A stretch of 15,755 nucleotides of DNA from JAICKN01 sp036491415 (GCA_036491415.1 DASXCC010000222.1:1-15755), one strand, 5' to 3'. Shown: positions 1 through 7,738, counted from the first letter of the stretch. Notes: a model not told the origin generated them from the sequence alone. Program-made: numbers and translations.

Positions 1-1
1 C

Positions 2-922
2 GTCGAAATCCGGGCCCATCACTTCGTAAACTTCAAGATGGCGAACCTTCACCACGGAGTAGTGCTTCCGCTGCCAGCGGCGTTTGCAACGGGTGCGTCG
101 TTGGCGCGACTTGCCACTGGATTCAGTAATGCTTCCGGACTCACCGCAGACGATGCAGGGAATATTTATTTCAGCGATGCGGCCAAACATACGATCTATC
201 ATTACGACGCAGAAAAGCACGACGCTGGCGTGCTTGCCAAGACAGATTTTTCGCCCATCGCGCTTGGTTTTGTTCCGCCTGAAACTCTACTGGCACTAAA
301 CAATGAAAAATCTGTTTCCCGCGTGGATACTTCCAGTGGGAATATTTCTCCGGTAAATGAAACAGCAACCCCGATTGCGGGCACTGCACTGTTGCTTCCG
401 GTTGGTCTGCACAATCCATTGATCCAACTCGAATGGATGCTTGCACACAAAGGCTATGTCTATCGGCGGGGTAGCAACACGGCCACACGGAGTGATCTAT
501 TGCCCGAAGAGCGGGGATACTACTACGCCCCGAACAGCATGACAGCCATTATGGCTGGAGGAACATGGCGCCCGCTGCTGCAAAGCTCGCAGCTTGCGCG
601 CTTTGCGCTTGGCGACAAGCACTACATTACCAGCGAAGACGATGCACGCACCTGGACCGCGGAGTGGAATTCCGGAGAAAAACTAACGACGCATCTTTTT
701 GCGGAGCGAGGCGGCACTTCGGTTGTCTCTGACGAAGAAGGAAATGTCTATGTGGCAGGAGATCAGGTGTACGTGTATGGCCGCGATGGGCGCCAAACCG
801 GCGTGCTCGAAATTCCGGAGCGTCCAAGCAGTTTGTGTTTCGGAGGCAGTGATCATCGCACGTTATACATTGGCGCCCGCGGATCACTGTATGCGATCCA
901 AATTGCAGCTCGCGGCCAATAG
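2..922 (+). CDS. SMP-30/NHL-like beta-propeller protein, 5'-truncated by the window edge
   Basis: The reading frame is open from base 2, and the codons before the first ATG (38) read like ordinary protein, so the gene probably begins upstream of the window. The visible part has repeated propeller-blade motifs such as GLTADDAGNIYFSD near residues 34-47 (counted from the ATG) and DEEGNVYVAGDQVYVY near residue 230. It ends in a stretch (RPSSLCFGGSDHRTLYIGARGSLYAI) typical of SMP-30/gluconolactonase-like proteins, where the last strand closes the propeller. Proteins of this fold act as lactonases or as ligand-binding propellers. The substrate cannot be told here, and an enzymatic role is not shown because I could not place the metal ligands with confidence. 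The next gene starts 93 bases downstream on the same strand, so the pair may serve carbohydrate use together; that is inference. Confidence 0.7.
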   Translation, partial: VEIRAHHFVNFKMANLHHGVVLPLPAAFATGASLARLATGFSNASGLTADDAGNIYFSDAAKHTIYHYDAEKHDAGVLAKTDFSPIALGFVPPETLLALNNEKSVSRVDTSSGNISPVNETATPIAGTALLLPVGLHNPLIQLEWMLAHKGYVYRRGSNTATRSDLLPEERGYYYAPNSMTAIMAGGTWRPLLQSSQLARFALGDKHYITSEDDARTWTAEWNSGEKLTTHLFAERGGTSVVSDEEGNVYVAGDQVYVYGRDGRQTGVLEIPERPSSLCFGGSDHRTLYIGARGSLYAIQIAARGQ

Positions 923-1015
923 TTCACAATTCGCGTTGCGGAAATCCGCTGATCCGAAAATCGACTAAATCGTTTTAGAACCTTACTTGCTGGAGTACAA
1001 TCGTCGGCGACCATT

Positions 1016-3337
1016 ATGACCATTCAAAATAATTTCACGGCTTGCGGCATTCGCGCGAATAAACAAATTGGATTCCAGCTGATGTTGTCGATTGCAGTAT
1101 TCTGCCTCGCAACTTCCATGCTCAACGCGCAGACAACAAGTGCCCAGACATCCAGTGCGGCTGCAAAACAAGCGCCAACCTCGATGGCCTACAAAGACAC
1201 ATCGTTGCCGTTGGAGCAACGCGTCAACGACATAGTTTCGCAGATGACGCTGGAAGAAAAAATTTCGCAATTGGGCAATAATTCGCCCGCAATCCCACGG
1301 CTCGGCGTGCCTGCATATAACTGGTGGAACGAGGGCCTGCACGGGGTGGCGCGCGCCGGAAATGCAACCGTGTTACCGCAGGCGATTGCCATGGCCGCGA
1401 CGTTTGACGCGCCGCTCATGCACAGCGCCGCCGACGTGATCAGCACGGAATTTCGCGCGAAGTATTACGCTGCTTTGCATCCGGATGGTTCGGCGGATTG
1501 GTACAAGGGACTGACTGCGTGGTCGCCAAATATAAACATTTTCCGTGATCCGAGATGGGGCCGTGGCCAGGAGACTTACGGAGAAGATCCGTACCTGACG
1601 TCGCGCATGGGCGTAGCATTTGTGACCGGCTTGCAGGGGGATGATCCGAAATACATCAAGGTGGTTGCGACGCCCAAGCACTTCGCAGTGCACAGCGGAC
1701 CGGAATCCACGCGGCATACGGTGAACGTAACGGCTTCGCGGCACGACATGGAAGATACATATCTTCCGGCATTTCGCGCGACAGTGATGGAAGGAAAAGC
1801 CGAGTCTGTAATGTGTGCCTACAATTCGCTAAACGGACAACCGGCGTGTGCGAACAGTGCACTTCTGCAGGAGCATTTGCGGAAGGATTGGGGATTTCAG
1901 GGTTATGTTGTCTCTGATTGCGGTGCGGCGACTGATGTCTTCGGTCCGCAATATCATCACTACACAGCGACTCCCGAGCAGGGTGTTGCGGCTTCTTTCA
2001 GCACCGGAATGGATGTGATCTGCGGGGACTATCGCAATCACATGAGCGTGGAGCCGGAGGCAATTCTTGGCGCTGTGCACAACGGTCTGTTGCCTGAGGC
2101 AGATATTGATCGCGCTCTGCGTCGTCTTTTTACTACACGATTCAAGTTGGGCATGTTTGATCCCAAAGCGGATGACCCTTACTCGAAGATCGCCCCTGAT
2201 GACTATGACACCGAAGCGCATCGGCAGGTAGCGCTGAAAATGGCGCAAGAGGCAATGGTCCTGCTCAAGAACAGCGAAGGATTTCTGCCGCTGAAGGCGG
2301 CACCGAAGACCATCGCGGTGATTGGACCGGATGCGGATGATCTGGACGCGCTGGTTGGCAATTACAACGGCACGCCTTCGAAACCCGTCACGGTGCTTAC
2401 AGGAATTCGCAATCGCTATCCGCAAGCGAAAGTTGTGTATGTTCGCGGCACCGAGCTCATTGCTCCAGCGGCCGGAGATGGCGCGAGCCAGGCTGTAGAT
2501 GCAGCGCGCAATGCTGATCTGGTGGTTGTTGTGGAAGGGCTTTCTCCACGTATTGAAGGCGAAGAGATGAAGGTGGAGGCGGAGGGCTTTGCGGGAGGAG
2601 ATCGAACCAGCTTGAACATGCCTGCGCCGCAAGAGCAGTTGCTTGAAAAAGTTTTTGCTGCCGGTAAGCCCACGGTCCTCGTGCTGATGAACGGAAGCGC
2701 GATGTCCATCAATTGGGCCAACGAGCATCTGCCGGCAATCATTGAAGCGTGGTATCCGGGCGAAGAAGGTGGAACAGCTGTAGCTGGATTGCTTGCGGGC
2801 GACTTTAGTCCCGCAGGACGTCTGCCGGTCACGTTCTACAAATCCACCGATCAACTTCCTGCGTTCGATGATTATTCCATGAGCAAGCGAACGTATCGCT
2901 ATTTCGATGGTGAACCGCTTTTTCCGTTCGGATACGGACTGAGCTTTACGAATTTTGCTTATAGCGATCCGAACTCGACAGTTGCTGCGAATGGCGACGT
3001 AACCGTATCCGTAACGGTTACGAATGCAGGCACAATGGCAGGAGACGAGGTTGTACAGCTTTATCTAAAGCATCCCGGAGTTGCCGGTGCGGCGATCCGC
3101 GCGCTGAAAGGATTCCAGCGCATTCATCTCGATCAAGGTCAGAAACAGCAGGTCACGTTCACATTGCATGATCGCGACCTGAGTACAGTGGACGCAGACG
3201 GCAAGCGCCAGATTGTGCCGGGTAAAGTGGAAGTATGGATCGGCGGAGGTCAGCCCATAGGCCCCGCAGGCCTACCCAAAACCGCGGGAATTCGCACAGA
3301 ATTCACGATTGTGAACACAGCGACATTGCCGGATTAA
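1016..3337 (+). CDS. Secreted glycoside hydrolase family 3 enzyme, beta-xylosidase type
   Basis: A 773-residue exo-acting glycosidase that should release terminal xylose (or arabinose/glucose) from plant oligosaccharides outside the cytoplasm. A signal peptide is visible: basic residues around 13-16, a hydrophobic core at about 20-34, and likely cleavage near residue 39. The GH3 N-terminal barrel carries YNWWNEGLHGVA (101-112), a hallmark of the xylosidase branch, GRGQETYGEDP (183-192), KHFA (221-224) and the nucleophile Asp301 in VVSDCGA. The second alpha/beta domain holds GLSPRIEGEEM (508-518), where a Glu near 514-517 is the probable acid/base. A C-terminal fibronectin-III-like domain spans about 665-765, so the protein is full length. 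The ATG at 1016 has no clear Shine-Dalgarno; an ATG at 1082 is possible but would shorten the signal peptide n-region. Substrate specificity is inferred from motifs only. Confidence 0.93.
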   Translation: MTIQNNFTACGIRANKQIGFQLMLSIAVFCLATSMLNAQTTSAQTSSAAAKQAPTSMAYKDTSLPLEQRVNDIVSQMTLEEKISQLGNNSPAIPRLGVPAYNWWNEGLHGVARAGNATVLPQAIAMAATFDAPLMHSAADVISTEFRAKYYAALHPDGSADWYKGLTAWSPNINIFRDPRWGRGQETYGEDPYLTSRMGVAFVTGLQGDDPKYIKVVATPKHFAVHSGPESTRHTVNVTASRHDMEDTYLPAFRATVMEGKAESVMCAYNSLNGQPACANSALLQEHLRKDWGFQGYVVSDCGAATDVFGPQYHHYTATPEQGVAASFSTGMDVICGDYRNHMSVEPEAILGAVHNGLLPEADIDRALRRLFTTRFKLGMFDPKADDPYSKIAPDDYDTEAHRQVALKMAQEAMVLLKNSEGFLPLKAAPKTIAVIGPDADDLDALVGNYNGTPSKPVTVLTGIRNRYPQAKVVYVRGTELIAPAAGDGASQAVDAARNADLVVVVEGLSPRIEGEEMKVEAEGFAGGDRTSLNMPAPQEQLLEKVFAAGKPTVLVLMNGSAMSINWANEHLPAIIEAWYPGEEGGTAVAGLLAGDFSPAGRLPVTFYKSTDQLPAFDDYSMSKRTYRYFDGEPLFPFGYGLSFTNFAYSDPNSTVAANGDVTVSVTVTNAGTMAGDEVVQLYLKHPGVAGAAIRALKGFQRIHLDQGQKQQVTFTLHDRDLSTVDADGKRQIVPGKVEVWIGGGQPIGPAGLPKTAGIRTEFTIVNTATLPD

Positions 3338-3425
3338 AGAATCGGTATTGATAGTTATAATTAAGGATGAAATTTACTTAATCGATTTATGCGACCCATG
3401 GTGGTGATCGGGACGGGAGGCGCAG

Positions 3426-4077
3426 ATGTTTGACGCAATTGGCGAAGGAAGACCGACAATCAGGAATACCGTTGGAATCGGTGTGATATTCCTGTTAAGC
3501 GGACTTGTACTAGATTATTTTTTTCACTCGCCAAAATGTTGGACTACGAGTTGAGTTGTCTCTGACGATAGTTGCATTCTTCGTCACAGTGACTGGGGTG
3601 GTACTTTCCATCGCTGGGGGTACGGGTTTGCAATTCCAGCGAGCCCTCCGCATCGCACTCTTGGTTGCCGTTCCGACTACCCTCTTGTACATGCCGTTCT
3701 ACATGGGCATGCAGTTCGTTCAAACCGGGGCTGATCGCTTTGGGGAATGCGCTACTCTCTGCGAAACTGCTGCAGCATCGAACGTCGTGCCGATCTCTCT
3801 CTCAATGCCTGGGAAGCCTGCTGTGTTCTGCTCAGTCGAGAGACGCGGTATGTTCCTTGCGGATTACAACCGAATGTCGATCTATGGTGTTACCGATAAG
3901 ACAGCCCAAGAATCTGTGCTTAAAGGCTTGACTGACTATTACCACTCTGCGCACACCAACCCGCTACACGTTATGTTTTTTGAAAGAGAAAACTGGAATA
4001 TTCGACACGGGAAAAATGGCGCAACGTTCGGCTCAAGAGGTCCTGAGCAGATGATTCGAGTTGTGAACATAGGATAG
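3426..4077 (+). pseudogene. Small membrane protein of unknown function, broken by a +1 frameshift at a T7 run
   Basis: An ATG at 3426 sits behind a good ribosome binding site (GGGAGG about 5 bases upstream). It opens a 42-codon frame that ends at a TGA at 3552-3554 and contains one hydrophobic helix (about residues 17-33). A second frame, open from 3514 to 4077, continues with two more hydrophobic helices and then a soluble domain of about 110 residues. Dropping one T from the run at 3518-3524 joins them into one smooth protein of 216 residues (junction LDYFFTRQNVGLRVELSLT) with three membrane segments near its N-terminus. Read as it stands, the downstream part would need the TTG at 3556, which has only a weak ribosome site. 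I do not recognise the family. It may be a decayed gene or a homopolymer sequencing error. Confidence 0.6.
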
Positions 4078-4224
4078 GCAGTGAACCTTTCGTGGGCTTT
4101 GCGAAGGTTTGGGTAGTTCATCGATCTCAACAATAGTGTCTCTGTTCGATGCTTCACCCATAAAAATCACCACGTGCTAAAGTGCAACCCGAAAAATCGC
4201 CTGCTGCGGCTTCCAGACAGGTGA

Positions 4225-4545
<321 letters not shown>

Positions 4546-4558
4546 CCTTGAATATCAA

Positions 4559-4587
4559 ATTATAAACAACCAATGAATTATCGGCAA
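4559..4587 (-). promoter_or_regulatory. Sigma70-type promoter of tRNA-Gly
   Basis: On the minus strand, TTGCCG (4587-4582) and a perfect TATAAT (4564-4559) are separated by 17 bases. Transcription would begin around 4552, a few bases before the mature 5' end at 4545. This fits a short 5' leader removed by RNase P. Confidence 0.7.
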
Positions 4588-4650
4588 TGAATGTGCTTTG
4601 CATTGCAGGGTGCATCGATAATTGATAGGTTTATCTGGCTTTCTTGCCTT

Positions 4651-5254
4651 ATGCGTAGCGCCTTATCGCTTACGTTGCTGCTATTACTTTGCGGCTGCGC
4701 TGCCCGCCGTGTCCCCGTCTCTCAAGACGAAGCAGAAGCGCTCAACCCCAGCTTTCTGGAAATAGAGCCTGGAACGCGCCTGCGAGTGATCACACCCGTA
4801 TTGAAGTCGGGGGGTATGAGCAAAAACGCTTACGGAAATCACGCCCGGAGATCCATTCAACCTTCGGGTTGGAAATGACTACATTGGATATGCGGATGAT
4901 TATTATTTGGCTAAGCCGCACGGGGTTGGGGTTCGGATCGAATTTCAATCCGCAGACATTGTGAAAGAAGGAAAAAGCACGCCACAATCTCAGCCTACGC
5001 TAAATTTGTTTCGCTTCTCCCTACAAATGCGCTTTATTCGTCTGGTTTATCTTGTCCGGGTCAGTGGTGCCGACCACAATACAGCGATCGTAGCCGGACA
5101 AACTCAGGCAGATGTGGAATCAGCTACAAGCCGGTTACAGAGTGACCCCGTTGTGGGCTGTCAACGCGACTTGCACACTTATTGCTTGTGGGTGCCTGCG
5201 GGTGTGGGGATACAGCCGGAAATTTCCGAGAAGACCAATACCAAAACCCGATAG
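4651..5254 (+). pseudogene. Hypothetical secreted lipoprotein, frameshifted between 4809 and 4826
   Basis: The first part, from the ATG at 4651, has a lipoprotein signal: Arg2, a leucine-rich core at residues 5-13, and the box L-C-G-C with the lipidated cysteine at residue 16. It then reads LEIEPGTRLRVITPVLKSGG in frame and runs into unrelated residues, stopping at 4878. A second frame, open from 4820 to 5254, gives a convincing soluble domain (TLTEITPGDPFNLRVGNDYI, then GVGVRIEFQSADIVKEGKSTPQ). Together they would make about 200 residues. The break falls at a G6 run (4809-4814) and an A5 run (4822-4826). Either one A too many, or one G and one A too few, restores a single frame. The second option gives KSGGYEQKTLTEITPG, which reads better. 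Function is unknown. The gene is either decayed or carries homopolymer errors. Confidence 0.6.
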
Positions 5255-5273
5255 CAGCCGGATCAATGAATGA

Positions 5274-5978
5274 TCAGTGTGCGGCCCATTGCGGATCTTT
5301 CTCCGGGGTCACAATCTGCCCGTCGCGCATATGAATCATTCGGTTGCCGTAGCTCGCTGCGGCGGGATTGTGAGTGATCATCAGGACCGTTTGTCCAAGC
5401 TCTTTGTTGGACTGTTGCAGCATGTTCAGCACGATGTCCGAATTCTCGGAATCAAGATTCCCCGTCGGTTCGTCCGCCAGCACAATAGAAGGCTTGTTAA
5501 TCAAGGCTCGCGCCAGGGCCACGCGCTGCTGTTCTCCGCCGGACATTTCCGATGGGCGATGATCAAGGCGCTTGGATAATCCCAGCAGACCGAGAATCTT
5601 CTCCAGATATTTCTTGTCAAAACTGCCGTAGGTCCCCGCGATATCCAGCGCGATGTAAATATTGGAGCGCGCATCGAGCGTCGGCAAAAGATTGAACTTC
5701 TGAAAAACGAATCCGATCTTCCGTTTGCGCATGCTGGTGCGGTCAGCGTCGGAAAGTTGCGAGAAGTCATCTCCATCGATAATGACCCGGCCGGAAGTTG
5801 CCCGCGTGAGGCCGCCGATCAGGTAAAACAATGTGGATTTTCCGCTGCCGGAAGGGCCTACTACACTCAGGAACTCGCCTTGGGGAACGGAGAAGGAAAC
5901 TCCGCGCAGCGCGAGTACGTCGATCTTGCCAATGCGATAAGTTTTTCGGAGATCCTGGGCCTCGATGAAAGCGGACAT
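5274..5978 (-). CDS. ABC transporter ATP-binding protein, LolD/MacB type
   Basis: A 234-residue nucleotide-binding subunit with every motif in place: Walker A GPSGSGKST (41-49), Q-loop FVFQKFNLLP with Gln93, signature MSGGEQQR (145-152), Walker B IVLADE followed by PTGNLDSENS (165-180), and the switch His203 in ITHNP. The length and the EPTGNLD stretch match the ATPases of LolCDE, MacB and FtsE-like exporters, which move lipoproteins or other molecules with FtsX-type permeases. The frame stays open 64 codons further upstream, but that extension is Arg-rich, overlaps the response regulator gene and belongs to no family, so I chose the ATG at 5978. No permease gene lies in the window; the substrate is unknown. 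It follows the response regulator by 32 bases and probably shares its transcript. Confidence 0.9.
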   Translation of the reverse strand: MSAFIEAQDLRKTYRIGKIDVLALRGVSFSVPQGEFLSVVGPSGSGKSTLFYLIGGLTRATSGRVIIDGDDFSQLSDADRTSMRKRKIGFVFQKFNLLPTLDARSNIYIALDIAGTYGSFDKKYLEKILGLLGLSKRLDHRPSEMSGGEQQRVALARALINKPSIVLADEPTGNLDSENSDIVLNMLQQSNKELGQTVLMITHNPAAASYGNRMIHMRDGQIVTPEKDPQWAAH

Positions 5979-6010
5979 TGTTTCGATTTTACCAGCAAAC
6001 GCGACAATGT

Positions 6011-6433
6011 TCAGGCAACGCTGCTGCGGGATTGCGCTCGTTCCGGTTGCGGTTGGATTTTTTTCGGCCCGCGTTTGCGCACGAGCAACACGCGAATCCG
6101 CTCGAGAAGTTCGACGGGAGAATGCATTCCCTTGGGAAGAAAAACGTCTGCTTTGGTCTCGCGATCGCAAATCCGGATGCGTCCGGAGAGAAGAATCGCG
6201 GGAGTTTGCGGCGAAATGGCTTTCACAGACTCAATCAGCTTCGAACCATCGATTCCCGGCATGATTAAGTCGGTAAGCACTAAATCCACGCCGCCGTCCT
6301 GGAAGCGCTTTAACGCTTCTTCGCCGCTTGTGCATGTGACGACGCGATACCCGCGCGTTTCCAGCATGACTTTGCGAATGGAAAGCGCCTGTTCGTTGTC
6401 ATCAACACAAAGAATGGTTCTTTTGGGTTTCAT
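6011..6433 (-). CDS. Single-domain response regulator (CheY-like receiver)
   Basis: A 140-residue receiver domain with the acidic pair Asp11-Asp12 in CVDDNE, the phospho-acceptor Asp55 in LVLTDLIMPGIDG, the switch Ser83 in ILLSG, and Lys101 in VFLPKG. There is no output domain, only a basic tail of about 20 residues (RKRGPKKIQPQPERAQSRSS). It should relay phosphate or act by protein contact. No histidine kinase is visible. The ATG at 6433 (MKPKRTILCVDD) starts the fold exactly and has GGAAA just upstream. A 49-codon upstream extension to 6580 is possible but looks like untranslated leader. The ABC ATPase gene follows 32 bases downstream. Confidence 0.92.
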   Translation of the reverse strand: MKPKRTILCVDDNEQALSIRKVMLETRGYRVVTCTSGEEALKRFQDGGVDLVLTDLIMPGIDGSKLIESVKAISPQTPAILLSGRIRICDRETKADVFLPKGMHSPVELLERIRVLLVRKRGPKKIQPQPERAQSRSSVA

Positions 6434-6713
6434 TTTTCCGGGAAAGCACTCGAAACTGGAAATCAATTCCTGATTTAAGGTTGCAAAGCATCCTATCGGT
6501 ACTTCAATGCTCGTGTAAAGTGACAGGAATGTAAATGGGACGATCGCGCTATTGCGCAATGAGTGAAGTTGTTGCCGCATGCAATTTTTTTGACGAATTG
6601 CATCGTAAAAAGAAAAAATAAATTCTCATCGCAATTTCATTCCACAACATTTCCACGCACGTGGATTAACTAATCGGTCATCGTGCGCGATGGAAAAATA
6701 AAAATTCAGAGGT
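6434..6713. other. Divergent intergenic region with inverted repeats, no gene seen
   Basis: This AT-rich gap separates the minus-strand response regulator from the plus-strand peroxiredoxin leader. It holds a perfect palindrome ATTGCGCAAT (6551-6560), a perfect 8-bp inverted repeat ATGCAATT/AATTGCAT (6579-6586 and 6596-6603, 9-base spacer), and TCCAC/GTGGA around a 4-base gap (6652-6665). These could be protein-binding sites for either side. No T-run follows the hairpins on either strand, so they are not obvious terminators. I see no convincing ORF. Confidence 0.45.
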
Positions 6714-6742
6714 TTGACTGAGTTTTTTACGGCGCGTATGCT
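6714..6742 (+). promoter_or_regulatory. Strong sigma70-type promoter of the poly-Cys leader and peroxiredoxin
   Basis: TTGACT (6714-6719) and TATGCT (6737-6742) are separated by exactly 17 bases. Counting seven bases past the -10 box puts the transcription start at about 6749, which is the A of the leader peptide ATG. The leader would therefore be translated from a leaderless transcript; the only Shine-Dalgarno-like bases (AGG at 6745-6747) are too close to the ATG to be useful. Confidence 0.65.
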
Positions 6743-6748
6743 TTAGGC

Positions 6749-6814
6749 ATGAAAGTTTGTTCCACGCTGGCCCTGTGTTGTTGCTGTTGCATACGACAGC
6801 CGGCGTGTATGTAG
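6749..6814 (+). CDS. Poly-cysteine leader peptide, 21 residues
   Basis: A tiny ORF with ATG at 6749 and TAG at 6812-6814. It encodes Met-Lys-Val-Cys, a short hydrophobic stretch, then five consecutive Cys codons (TGT TGT TGC TGT TGC, 6776-6790), and a further Cys two codons before the stop. Seven of 21 residues are cysteine, the rarest or nearly rarest residue in bacterial proteins, and five in a row is very unlikely by chance. Such runs of a scarce amino acid are the hallmark of attenuator leader peptides (Trp, His and Leu operons), and poly-Cys leaders acting as cysteine-responsive attenuators have been reported in mycobacteria. The predicted transcription start coincides with the ATG. A terminator hairpin begins 20 bases after the stop codon. 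The peptide itself probably has no function beyond being translated. Confidence 0.75.
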   Translation: MKVCSTLALCCCCCIRQPACM

Positions 6815-6845
6815 AACAATCAAGTTCTCACGAGACCCGCCCGGC
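6799..6845 (+). promoter_or_regulatory. Putative antiterminator: 3' end of the leader ORF pairs with the terminator's 5' arm
   Basis: GCCGGCG at 6799-6805, inside the last codons of the leader peptide, can pair with CGCCCGGC at 6838-6845: seven base pairs with one bulged C (6842). That pairing takes most of the 5' arm of the terminator (6835-6842), so the two structures exclude each other. A ribosome halted on the Cys codons (6776-6790) would leave 6799-6805 largely free and favour read-through. A ribosome reaching the stop codon (6812-6814) would cover it and favour termination. The pairing is seen in the sequence; the mechanism is inferred. A second possible pair, AGAAC (6813-6817) with GTTCT (6824-6828), could tune it. 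Confidence 0.5.
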
Positions 6846-6862
6846 GAACTGGGTGGGTTTTT
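6835..6862 (+). terminator. Intrinsic terminator of the poly-Cys attenuator
   Basis: ACCCGCCC (6835-6842) pairs with GGGTGGGT (6851-6858): eight pairs, one of them G-U. The loop is GGCGAACT, followed immediately by a T-run to 6862. It lies between the leader peptide stop and the peroxiredoxin start, with no full-size gene before it that would need terminating, so a regulatory role is likely. Confidence 0.8.
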
Positions 6863-6964
6863 CATTTCAGAAAACCACCCTCTGTGCAGCCCAGCGGTTT
6901 CGAGACTTATAAGGAAAATAGATCAAAATGCCAGTCCCACGTTCGGGATTGAACGGAGAAGAGC

Positions 6965-7648
6965 ATGAGCACTATTGCGCAAGAAGTAAGAATTCCTCGT
7001 ATTAATGATATTGCACCGGATTTCACTGCGGAAACGACGCAAGGGACCATCCATTTTCATGACTGGATTGGCGACGGATGGGCGGTTTTGTTCTCTCATC
7101 CCAAGGATTTCACGCCCGTTTGCACCACGGAATTGGGCGCCATGGCCGGATTAGAGCCGGAATTCGCCAAACGAAACACGAAGATTATCGCCTTGAGCGT
7201 GGACCCCGTCGCGAGTCATGGCAAGTGGTCGGCGGACATTGAAGAAACGCAGGGACACAAGGTGAACTATCCGATGATTGGCGATCCGGAACTCAAAATT
7301 GCCCAGCTCTATGGCATGTTGCCGGCGGGGAGCGGAAATACGGCGGAAGGCCGCACCGCGAACGACAACGCGACCGTTCGCACCGTGTTCATCGTTGGGC
7401 CTGACAAGAAGATCAAATTGCAGTTGGCTTATCCAATGAGCACGGGCCGCAACTTCGATGAAATTCTGCGTGTGTTGGATTCATTGCAGCTCACCGCTAA
7501 GCACAAAGTTTCTACGCCTGCGAACTGGAAGCCGGGTGGGGACGTAATTATAGGCGGCACGGTTTCCAATGAGGAAGCGCAGAAGCTGTATCCGAATGGC
7601 TGGAAGACGCCAAAGCCTTATATACGTATTGTTCCGCAACCGAAATAA
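6965..7648 (+). CDS. 1-Cys peroxiredoxin (Prx6 / AhpC-TSA family)
   Basis: A 227-residue thiol peroxidase that reduces hydrogen peroxide, organic hydroperoxides or peroxynitrite in the cytoplasm. The active site PKDFTPVC runs from Pro46 through Thr50 to the peroxidatic Cys53, followed by TTE, and the conserved Arg is at about 139 (TVRTVFIVGP). No second cysteine is seen, so it is a true 1-Cys enzyme needing an outside thiol reductant. The length and the C-terminal extension after about 165 (STPANWKPGGDVIIGG, NGWKTPKPYIRIV) match the Prx6 group, where this part forms the dimer arm. GGAG about nine bases before the ATG supports the start. Its expression should depend on the poly-Cys attenuator in its 216-base leader. 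An aldo/keto reductase follows after 90 bases and may be co-transcribed. Confidence 0.95.
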   Translation: MSTIAQEVRIPRINDIAPDFTAETTQGTIHFHDWIGDGWAVLFSHPKDFTPVCTTELGAMAGLEPEFAKRNTKIIALSVDPVASHGKWSADIEETQGHKVNYPMIGDPELKIAQLYGMLPAGSGNTAEGRTANDNATVRTVFIVGPDKKIKLQLAYPMSTGRNFDEILRVLDSLQLTAKHKVSTPANWKPGGDVIIGGTVSNEEAQKLYPNGWKTPKPYIRIVPQPK

Positions 7649-7738
7649 CTTCCTGCAAATTCCCGCTCACTGCGATCTCCAGGAGTTTAAGGACGATCGC
7701 CGTGGGCTTTTCTATGCAAGACAAATTTGGAGATTACG

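Noticed and set aside
1829..2854. A 341-codon minus-strand open frame opposite the GH3 gene
   Set aside because: It is Arg-, Cys- and His-rich with no family motif, and lies fully antisense to a motif-complete GH3 enzyme; it is a shadow of codon bias.
5979..6170. A 64-codon N-terminal extension of the ABC ATPase
   Set aside because: It is Arg-rich, overlaps the response regulator gene and lies outside the family's length; the ATG at 5978 begins the fold.
6434..6580. A 49-codon N-terminal extension of the response regulator
   Set aside because: The receiver domain begins right after Met at 6433, and the extension has no family resemblance.
7727..7738. TTG at 7727 as start of the aldo/keto reductase
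   Set aside because: It overlaps the GGAG ribosome site of the ATG at 7739.
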